The position numbers and the translations under genes are program-made. Below are positions 12,410 to 24,400 of a stretch of DNA of 64,000 bases, one piece after another; position 1 is the stretch's first letter; each line of letters opens with the position of its first letter. The DNA is from Phoronis australis (lineage: Eukaryota > Phoronida > Phoronidae): contig NMRA01000195.1 of assembly GCA_002633005.1 (NCBI GenBank), positions 232,546-296,545 of the forward strand, given 5' to 3'. The notes under the pieces are model-generated. The model worked only from the letters and a program-made list of their open reading frames with translations, had not been told where the DNA came from and searched no databases.

Positions 12410-15400
12410 CTGGAATAGAGGAAGAAGAGAAATGGTCACTGCAAATTTCTCTCAACACGAGACATTACGGCATTTTCCTGTTGAGCCCAACTTGTTCAAT
12501 TCTATAGCCCAACAACAAGTTGAGAGGATGACCCCTGTAGCCAGTATCTTACACGACTGATTAACTCCATTCTGGCATTTGGAGGGCCGGCTCTCTTTTG
12601 TTCAGATAATTACTCTAACTCTCCCTTAAGATCCTATCCTGATTGGGTTGTGTTGTTAAAAATAAAAGTTATAAACATACTTGAACATTCAACCAATAGC
12701 ATTTCTGAATTCCTCGACAAATGATGAACATGACTGTTTAGTTTTTTAACCACCAAAATCGCCCCACTACAATCAAACTTATGACAATCTATTCTTTACA
12801 AATGTAACAATTCGCACTGGGCATGGCTGTGCTCACAGGTGGTCCAAAATAAGCCTGGTAGACAATTGGCCTGCCTGTTGCCATAAAAGACAGAAGACTG
12901 TGCTCAGCAGTTAACAAAGCAGGTAGATGTTATCACCACTCACAACACCTCTACACCTTAATGTGATTCGTTTACTTAACGTCTGAGTTTAGAACAGATC
13001 CAGAAAACGGTTTCACTGTGTTTCAGGCCACCCTCAAGGGCCTTATACATAATAGTTCAGGTGGCTATCGTAGGTCTCATAATGTTTCAGGTCACTCTCA
13101 AATGCCTTATAGATAGTGTTTCAGGTCACTCTCTAAGGCCTTGTAGATGGTGTTTCACTGGTCACAGGCCTTATAGATAAGGTTTCAGGTCACTCTCATG
13201 CCTTACAGATAATGTTTCATACCCCTCTCACAGGTATTATGCTAACTAAAACATGTCTGCTGCACAGTGATAGTGTCTAGTAGGATGCTAGGGAGATCCA
13301 TAATTTGATGTACTTGGCATCTGTGACTGCTCTAGTCTGATATGGCAACTGAATGATGAGGTGTACTGGATCAGAAAGCAGCAGGACAAAGTGATAGACA
13401 ATAATCCAACTAACTATAACTAAACCCCAAAGCGTAATGACTACAGTGGCAGTTGTAACCCAAGCAGACAGTAAGACACTTGTTATGTTAGGGCTCTCTA
13501 ATAACCCTTTGAAGTTTTGCATGTCATTGTTATCTGAATGTAGCCCTATTGATGGTTTTTCTTCAAAATTGTTATTGTTCAATAATATATGTAGGTCTAT
13601 CCAATATCTTGGCCCATTCCACCTCAAGCCTCATCCCCTGTTGCTCCAGATTTTCTTCCATTTGAAAACTCCACATAATGAACTCGTGCTCAAATCTGTT
13701 CATAAATTTTAATCTCCAGCACATCCTTTTTACCAGCCTTCCATCACGTTATAGCCATAGCAACGAGTCATTTGTTAACAAGCTCCGCTCCGCTAGGGTT
13801 TCACATAACATTGTCAGCAGCTGCTGGTTCCACAGCAAGCCCACCAAAATGTTGACATACCGTGAGTATTTCAGCCTTGTGAGACTTTTCAGTTTGTCCA
13901 ATGACAAGCTATAATTCCTGACCAATAACAAACATCATCAATGTGCCTCCTGGCATGCTCGACAATATGGTTACAGACTTGTTTGGCCAGAGTCAGTGAA
14001 AACTGAGGAAATTTCAAAGACTAAGGTTGTTTATCACACCCTATGGCTGACAAATGAAATACCCCCCCCCCCCCAAGATCATGATCTATATTCTGTTAAA
14101 GAGCCCTGGCATAACAACGCATTTTTCATAACAAATACAAGGTGATGACAAATCTTACGTGAGTTCTCGCACTTTCTTTTTGGTAGTGTCGTATGTCTTG
14201 GACATCATTCCCTCTGACCTGTCCATATCTGCCATTGATTTGGCAATCATCTCCCTCCTCCAGTCCATGTAGTCAATTCGCTTGCTAGCATTGAGAACAG
14301 CCTCCTACAAGTGCACCGAGATGTTTTGATCCGCTACTGTGCATTGAGGCTGCATTAGATTCTGAATGCATTGCGTATTCAAACAAAATCAGGCAAAATT
14401 GGGAAACATTTTAGTACACCCGTTGGCTCTAGTTAAGCAATCGTAGAGTGTCAATGGAGTGTTTTTAAGCGCTAATGACATGGAGTACGTGCATGTCCAA
14501 AATAACCCCTGCCTCATGTTCTGATGACATGTCAAAGAAGTATTACCTCATTAAAGCTCCAGACAGTCAAGTGAAAAATTGACTGAATCCAGTTGTTGCT
14601 GACACTCACCTTGAGCTCACCATACTTTGGTTCAAGCAGTGCTCGCTTTTCCACCACATGTGCTTCAGTCGCCGTGTGGTGCTCCTTGGCACCATCAATT
14701 TGGCTCAGCAGTTCTTGAATTTTCTGATAAGTAAAAGACAACATGCGTTACCCTTTGACCAGCAAACTGTACACACGCAGTAAGAAATCGGTGTCAGTGA
14801 TTTAATCAACATACATCGAGCTGCAAATTGATTGAATTGCTCAATGACATTAAATCTCTTACTCCTTTGCTTTGTAAAAGATAAGACAAGAATAAATGCC
14901 ATCACTCATGTTACAGTGAACATGCGGAGGCAACAAAAATGGCCAGTTCATGGTGAAATCAGTGACACACAGCATTTATGCTATACTTAATAACCTCAAG
15001 ATTAAGACTGGCATGTAGTTTCCATTTATGTCTTCACGAAAAAGCTCCATAATTAAGAAGCTGACTGTCTTGTAAACAGGTAGTTGTTCACCAGCTGACA
15101 CAATAATTATATGTTCAATACATGAAACAAACAAATATTTAATAAAACTGCAAAACTTCTCACTACTTCGGCATAAAATCAAAATAATGTAGATTACGCC
15201 TATTACCAAAACATAAGTCGGTTACCATTAGTTATGAAATAGGCAATAGTCTTGTATAATGTGCACGCATTTTGAGAACCAGTTCTCTCAACTGAATAAC
15301 ATACATCAACTGGTTCTCAAAATGCAGCACACTATATCAGTCAGTTCCCAAGCCTGTTTACACCAGGCAGACTAACACAAACCCTTACTTTTGGAAAACA

Positions 15401-18400
15401 AATCCTAGGAGTGCGCATTAATCACAAGCATTTTGTAATACAAATCCCGATTCACACCCCAGGCTGCGTAGATATGCGCGTTTGCAAAACCCCATGGACA
15501 AACGTCTGACAAATACACCCATGAATATGTCCACCCATGTTTTTGGAGCTCCTCAATCATAAACCCACTCCTTCATATTGGCCGATTGCACTCACTCAAG
15601 AAAGATATTCTGGCCTAAAATATTCACTCAATCAAATCATCAACAAACCAATCAATCATTACCTCTTCCTTCTCCTTATTGGCTGCCCGTAATTTCTCCA
15701 CCTTCTCCAGTATGATCCTAAGTGCCTCCTCCAATTCAGTGATTGTTTTGCTCAGTTTGCCTTTCTTATGCTTCGTCTCTGCCTGCGTCTTCACCAGGTC
15801 CGTGTTGTCGTTGACGATGCGCGCCTGGATGACCGTGCGTGTGTGGATCTCTTCCTTCACCTGCTTCTTCAGCGAATCCAACTCATTCTATATAAAAAAC
15901 AGGCGGCGCTAGAGTTATATCAGACAACACTAGCCTCCCATATCTCCCTGGTAAAAAATACTAACATACATCAGTCCTGTTAATCAGCGAAACACAAGGA
16001 CTAGTGAGGCTACATTCAAGTCAGTTAGAAAACATGATACCACAGCAACACCAAAGAGACATTGTCTGAAATAGCAACAACACGGTGAAACACACCTTGT
16101 CATGACACATCAATAGCATAGTTGCTGGACAATGTTCTAAATTCTTGATTGAATTAAATGCAGAGGAATGTTCACTGGCATTTTTGTAAAATTCTGCGTG
16201 AGCAACATACTATCAAATTTCCACCGTTGTGCAATGGGAATAACTGATTAACACAAAAGTGCTAAATGTCTTAAAATGGCCGTGAATACATTTCGTCCCC
16301 CTCGACTTGGCCCATCTCGCTCACCAGAATTAGATAGTAGGCCAAGCAACAGAGTGCTCTCACAGGTTTAGTGATAGACACTTTTCTGCTCTCACAAGAA
16401 GAGTTGTATTATTATTTAATAGAATTCCTATTGAATTACAGTGACGAATATCCACATAGTTGATAGTGAATTAGTGAGTCTTATTTGAATAAAAAGTGAC
16501 AGTTATCACAGTACATGGACTGGCAACTCTGAATATTCTCAAAGCCCAAAATTTTGCGATCTTTTGCCCAGCTGAAGCCAATAATACTCTAGTTTCATTA
16601 TACATTGTGGCATCATTGTTCACAAGTGGAACCTAATGTGATGGCTCGATTTAGTTCTGTCAAGTATGTCGTCTGCTCATTAACAAGGAAATGAGTTCCA
16701 TATTATTTGGAAGAGAGTGGTAACTTCTCTGCGAATTTCATAGGAAAGTATTAGAATTGCGAATCTGTTGCCTATGATCTATGCAGTGACGTAGTTTGTG
16801 ATACACGCCAAGACATGCAAAAGTGAGACAGATCTACATGAAATTACTAATAAATTTACACCAAGTAAAATAATAACATTAGGTGAGATAAAGCAAATTA
16901 AACAATGTGAACTGCCGAAAGAGGGCACCACCTACACATAACCAGATCCAGTGCCTAAACTGAAGGCTGTATGAGAAAATGAAAGTTTAAAAGACACAAA
17001 ACTTCTGAGACAATACCAGTACTTAAACTGTTAAATGCATTTAGTTGCCGTATTTAAAAATTGGTGATGAAGCTTTACATCTGGTTGTTGTTCTCGATTT
17101 TTCTTTCAGACTGCCTGCATCACTGGATAACAATTCAGATGATCTTCAAATTAACATCTAACATTTCAATAAAAAGCAGACAGTCATTAATAAGGCGAAC
17201 ATCATTTATTCACTGTATTTGGTAATAATCAAAAGTTTAACATGTTAATGAGTATCCAATTATGTGTTGTCCTAAATAAAAAAGTCTGTTGGTCTGGCTC
17301 AAAGAGTTCTTACCTTCAAGGTCTCCTCTATCTTCATGGCTTTATCAATCTCCAAGTCAAGCTGTTCACGCACTGCGTTGCATATCGTGTTAGTCTTGAA
17401 GAACTCTTGCATTGTTTTATCCAGAACTATATCTAGTCGTTCAAGCTCCCGCTCAATGCGTCGCAAGTTCTTTTCATCACTGATTTTCTGCTTTTTGCTG
17501 GAAAACATAATTATGTTAACTTAATAAAATGATGTTGCAACACAGTACTTACTTAACGAACACTGTAATTCAACTTAATGGTCAAGTAAATTATTAGCCT
17601 GTTGTTTAATTACTTTAATGTGCATAATTTGTAATGTTAACATTGTAAATATACACAAAATTTAGCCATTCGGTAACACTTAAAAGTTACATCAAATGAT
17701 ACATACATGCATTGCACCTTCTTGGAATTACAGAAAAACTCATGAGTGTTGGACATGCACAAGTCACAAAATGTAGCACTTCACCTGCTCTAGTTTGTGC
17801 ACTCAGCCATTTAGAGAAGTCAGATTTAACCTTACTTACATAAAATCTCTTAGTTAATGGAGATGACATATCAAAATGAACATATTCGTTGTTATTTGTA
17901 GTCAATTTGAAACACTGCAGCTTAAACCCAAACAAATGAGCAGACACCACTTAATCAAAAACAACCAAGTTGTAAGTCCTTAATTTTATAAAAAAGACAG
18001 CATTGCATAACTGAAACCACAACATGTTATGTGGCAGTTTATTTTTGAAAATAAAATAAAAAGCCTTTAGCCTTCCTCTACACCAACCAATGAGTCAGTT
18101 TCCTGTGACAGTCATCTATTATCATTTCTGCCTCTGAGTTCCTCAGCTCTAGAAGTCTCAACCGCTCCTGCTTGTGCTCAATGGCATGACTCAGATCAGA
18201 CAGCTTCTGGTCACCATCAGCAATCTACAATACAGAGTGAGACAAGAGATTACAAGTAAACCATGTTTAAAAGGAAAGCAAACATTTTTGATTTTTGCAT
18301 ACTATCTAAAATGAAAGCACTTTCCTTAGTGTTAAGAACACCTCACTGCAAGCGTCATTATTGAAATCACTTTACTCAGATGGTTTGAGTCATTATTGAA

Positions 18401-21400
18401 ATCACTTTACTCAGATGGTTTGAGTTACCTCAAAACTGCTGCTAGTACTTGCTATCATTTTTGAAGACAGATCTCTTACTTCTAAGGACAAGTATGCAGC
18501 ACAGTGGTAAGCAGATCTTTTCTTAATCGAAACGTTGATGAGTTTATCGCAAGAGAGTGAGCATGCGTCAACAACAATGTCAGCTTTAAAAGGGACATGG
18601 GTCACAGGAAAACAAACTAAATATTGACTGAAGTACTGGTGTTTTCACCACCAAATATCTGTTTTTAATTAGTGTTTTGGCACAAGTATAAGATAACCTG
18701 GAAGTCATAATTTGTGCAACTTTCTTGCCACCTGCAGCAATTAGTGTTAAAAGATTGTTATATAAAATCAGCAGCCCTGATTAACAAATTGCATTGCACA
18801 GTGACCTACATGTAGAACATTTCAAAACATACTGAAACTGATCCAAAGACATCAAGTCTGGGCAAAAGCAAAACAACATAATTATTTTAAAGGGAACAGC
18901 AATCTATTGATTTCGTCTTTGCTAAAATTATGACACCTGACAACCATCAGCATTGATCAAATTGACTGGTGATTTTGCCTCCTATGGATGCAACAACTAT
19001 ATTCAAGTGGATGCAAAACAGCCCAACAAGCGGCTCCCATTTCCTGCATTCACGTCCATTGTGTGAACACAGTTTGTGAGACTCACTGTTGATAACCAGT
19101 TTCTGTCTGTCATAGTGTTCACTCAATGCCACTGAAGGCAGACTATAACACGATGGGTTCCTGTAGGTGATTCATTCACACCAATAAGAGTCTGGGGAAC
19201 AGTAATTGATGCTGAAAATACACTCAAAATACTGTCTTGGATGCTTACAGAGACCATTTGTGCTAATATTTTACTGGGGGTTTAAATTACCCCAAAACTG
19301 TGGGCATTTTTGATACCACTACAGCCAGATTGCTTTACTTCAAACGACACACAAGCTTTGGGAAAAGGGTGCCATAATATCGTAAGTTAACATTTTTAGA
19401 GCTAAACTCAAGTCTGACACTTTGTACTGTGCAATATTTCCCACCAAACTATTTTACAGCTTAGAACAATGATGAGCAAGACAATTTAATTACATACTAA
19501 GGCATCTTTCTTGCTCTTTAGCCTCTGCAGCCTATCATCAAACTTCCTGTGTTCCTTCTCCTGCTCACAAATTCTATCCTCAAGTTCAACCACCTGCACA
19601 TTAAATAAAGTAAGTCAGTGAACATACTAAACAGTCACTAAGAATAAGTTGCAATGGAGCAGCTGTTTTGTGCTAAGACACAATGGTGATGCAAGCTGCA
19701 GTCAAGGTACATACTTGCAGCTAGCTATTAGCATGTGAGACCTAAAGATGCACCTATCTGTAGACAAGACACAAAAATGCAACTATCTGCAGTCAAGGCA
19801 CAGACTTGCAACACTTGGCAGAACACAGAGATGCGGTTTGTGTAGATGTGTCTATAATGATCACTAAAAATAACAATCTATTGTCAAAACATATATACAT
19901 TTTGTAAAGCAAACATCTTCAGTATCTCAACAAGAGGGAATTTTTAGACAGTTTATCAAGTTCAGACCCTGATTGTCAATTGATATTATTCTATTCAAAT
20001 ATCTAAAGTAAAATCGTTTTCTTGCCAACATGATTGAAACAATTTAACTTATTAGTAAAAAAATTCACATTCTATCTAAAACCTTCAAACTAAGTTGATC
20101 CAAACAACAAAAAATCATTTCTTGTATTAACTATTCTCTTTTGGACAGCAATACCAACACCATCTCGTGGAAAGATAATTAGACCGGCTCGATCAAAGAA
20201 TTGGCCCAATCCAAAACTTAGTTTTCAAACCAAAGCAGTCCTCCATTACAGACCTTCTTATCCTGCATCCTCTCAGCTGCCTTGGCATTCTCACTCTTCA
20301 CTTGTAGAACCAGCACTTCCTGTTCATTGTCACGTAGCTGTTCTCTGTTGTCGTTACACTGGTGTATATATGTGTTGTACGTCATCTTGGCTTCAGCGAG
20401 CTCATCACTGAAATAGAGGGAAATTAAGGGGACAGGGTTAGGAGAAAGAAGAGGACCTCTCTAGAGTATGCATTAGATCAGCTGATCACAATAGAATGTG
20501 CAACAATGAGGTACCTACAAAATCCATTCACAGAAGAAGACCCTTAGCTGAGGGTGGAAACGTTCAAATCCTCCGCAAATAAATGTTTGTAGTAAGTAAA
20601 TTTTACCAGCTCAACATCGTCATGAACAATGAAAAACTATTCTATCACAATTCATGCACCCCTTTCTTTTAAGTTGGGCCTTATGTCTCCATACACAATT
20701 TAACATTTGACAGTGACAAGTATTAAAATCAAGTTTTACAGAAACACAGTGAATTCCTTTCAAGAAACCATAACTGGAAATTAGAAACTTGAGGAACAAG
20801 CGCCTACAGCATTATGTTATATCACAATGGACTTTCACAGGGCACCACCTGTAGCTGCAATGACTCACCTGATTTTCTGTAAGTCGCTCCTCACATTATC
20901 TAAGTCCTGTTTAATATGCCTTCGTTCCTGCTCAGCACGAGTGAATGCGTCTTCCGACTTTTGCATGACACGACGCTCTCTGTCTTGGGTTTGAGCGAGT
21001 TCTTCATCAGTCTGCAAAATGTACCAAACACAAGTCAAGCCTAGAGATATAATTCAAGGCTATATAAGAGCAAGTGCAATCAAACGCAAGAAATTTGTAA
21101 TAAAGAACAAAAAGTTCACAGTGTTTATAGTACCTTAATAATGACCCATGCTTCAATATTCTCTATTTTAATTGCACCAAATGATGAAAAAAACGTAGCC
21201 TCGACCAAATACTGACAGCAACATTCTTACCGCTTTTTGTGCCTCTTCTATCCTTCTCATTGCCTCCAGCTCCAGCTGCAATTTTTCTTCTACCAAAGGG
21301 CTGGAAAGTTATCCAAAGTGTCATTGACCCATGTGATCAAATGCCAGCAGGTCAATCGATATGTATCAATGAATTTTAGCATATAATACAGAACAATAAG

Positions 21401-24400
21401 TCTCAACTTCAATTAATGTTGTCTTTTATATAAACTATAAAGTTCATGTTCTAAAAACTTTTAAGACAATTATTTGTCATTTCTATAAATTATTTCTGGA
21501 ATGTCACGCTCTCATAAATACTAAGATTAAAATTTATTCAGCAATTATGAAGTTGGAGTGCAAGACCAACTTTCAGTCTTAAGTCTTCAACCCTTTTATG
21601 AAACAGACCCTAGTGACCATAACAAAGTTGGACCATACAGCTGCAGACAGCATTAAAACAAAGAGGGACAAACTCTAACGCAAACCAGAGAGTGTTTATA
21701 AACAAATCCTGTGCATACCATGTTTATCAACAAATCCAATACATAGCAATCTATTATCTTGTTTATCAACAAACCCAGTACATAGTTTTACCAACATTTA
21801 CCAACAAGTCCAGTACATACCAATGTTTATCAACAAATCCAATATCTTCCTTAAGTCGTTTGTTGAGTACATCAGCCACATTTACTTTATGCAGCCAACG
21901 TTGCTCATTACGTCCTTTATAGTTGACATGCCAGGCCAGCTCATTCAGGTCTAAGGCGCATTTTTCGTGTTCTAAGAATTTAGAGAATAAAAAGTATATT
22001 ATCACATACAGTACAGTTAATGAATACTTTAGTGCATGGGTGTGTATTAAGTGCACCCCTCCTTCATTCATGAAGAGTATAGCATTGCAAAAATGACACT
22101 TTTAGGCTAATTCTGATTCTGAGGTTACATTAAATAAGAGACAATGTTTAAAAACCTGGGACGAAATGACTTTCCTTAGCCAAACAATACCATAGTACAT
22201 ATAACAGCATAGTGCAGGACATTGAGAACATGGGTCAGGACACTCAGTGTTAATTGATCTATCCATTTGAACACACATTGTACATCAGCCAACTCCTTTT
22301 TGAACACTTGTTGAGAAACTATAGTGAGGTGAGAGATCATCTGATTGCCCTACCTTTCTTAATATTTGATAACACAGGCCCCCTCGACAAGGCTACTCTA
22401 CCTCTTTAAACTTTTGATAGCACAGCCCCATTACAAGGTTTCCCATGGCTACCTCTCTGAATCTTTGATAACACGGCCCTCCTCAAAAGGTTGCCCTACC
22501 ACTGTGAACCTTTGATAACACAGTTGCCGCCCCCTTACAAGGTTGCCCTACCTCTCTGAACAGCCCCATTACAAGGTTGCCCTACCTCTCTGAACAGCCA
22601 AGGGAAGCTCCAGCATTCTCTTCTCCATCAGCTCGTCTATCTTGTTTGCTAGTCTCCCGGCACGCTCACGCTCCTTCCTCAAAATGTCTTCAGCCTCTAG
22701 CCTATCAGTCTCCAGCCGGCTCAACAAGGTCATCACTTCGGTGATGACTTCTTCAGCGCCCAAGTATGGCATTTCATTGCCCTCTGCTGTTGGATGACTG
22801 GTGGTGATTGACATCTCTGAGTCTGAAGTAGTCAAGCAAGATTGGGTCAGACACAAAAACCAGTTTTAAGGAAGATAAAAGATAAGACAGCATCAGTGTT
22901 TTTAGAAGAAAATATCTTAGTCTGTCTAAATCGGTACATACTTTCACTTTTCACCCTTACTTAAAGCTTCCTCAATTGCCCAACATACCAATCACAGCAA
23001 AATCATCTGCCTCCCAACCGAAGTCTCAATTCCCCTATTAAAAAATGTGACAATAAGCAGTGTTTATATTAGCCAGCCATGATTTTTAAGAGCTATGAAC
23101 TTGGGCCTTTATAACATGAACAGTGAGAAAAGAGATGACCAAGTTAACATCAACCCACTGGACTGAGTACAGGTGCAGTATACCTGTTTTCGTTTCATCC
23201 AGTTCTACTGAGGGGGGGGGTGCAGAATTAGGGCTTGCAATGCTTCAGCCTACCATGGATGTACAACAAGTTGAGCATAAAACAAGATAAATTATAATTT
23301 TTTTTTAAATCTAGTGGACGATGCCATGATCACTCATTGGATACACTGTGTATGACTTCACCACAGGAACGACCTTTCCAGTTAAGCAGGAGTACTTGAG
23401 TGAAAATCACATTATAATACATGAATGACTGGACTTTTAGAGTTGGCAATGGTTTAATGATATTAGGAATTAGTAATCCAGGTTATGGAATGCTTTATTA
23501 GCACTGACTGAAAAAAGATTGCATTATTCGTACTTGAAGAGAGTGGTAGCTGAGAATTGCTTTTTACGAGTTTTCTGCAAAACACACAAGGTTGCAGGGA
23601 GCAAGATCCTTCTGTCTGAACATATTATAACACCAATTTCCAAATTTCGTAGAATACTGGAGAACAAAGAAACAAATGAATGACTAACACTAGAAAATAC
23701 TCTGAAAATTATAATAATTGTGCAAAAAAGTCACCAGGAATGTGAGCTCCTATTCCTTGTACAGACAAGCCTCTCTCTGATCCAGCTGAAGATTTTGAAA
23801 CTGTTGACTGACGTGTGCTTGTACTCCGGCTTGCTTGAGGTGACTCAAACCGAATCTGTTTCCGTGGCGAGCTCTTTCCCATATCACTGACCACAGCTGA
23901 AGGTCTGATAGCACCGACCAGACTCTTCTTCGACTGTACACGGCTAGCGGCAGACTCCTCATCTTTACTACCAAACCATTCCTCGATGATAGTCTGCAGA
24001 AGCTCCAAGTGGGACGTGGCCTTGTTGACACACGTGGACACGTTGAGGGACAGCTCACAGCTACGTCGGTGAAGGGCCTGTGGTAGTTTGGGCCAACCCT
24101 CAGGGAGTGGAGCCAACTCATCTATGGGAGAATTGCATTATCACACTGATGTTATAGTCAGGCCACTGCACTTCTTTGACAGATAAGGAGCACCAGAACC
24201 AATTTGTTTCAGTTCAGAATTATTTAATAAATGAATGATTTCTTGCTAATTTAAAATATTTCAGCCATAAAGTCAGATATCCATTTGGTGGCACCCATTC
24301 AGGGTAGCTTCAAAGAAAATGCTGATGTTTTTCAATATTTAGCCAAAGTATATGTTAGCCTAAAATTAATATTAGATGACTATAGACATCATTAAAATGG

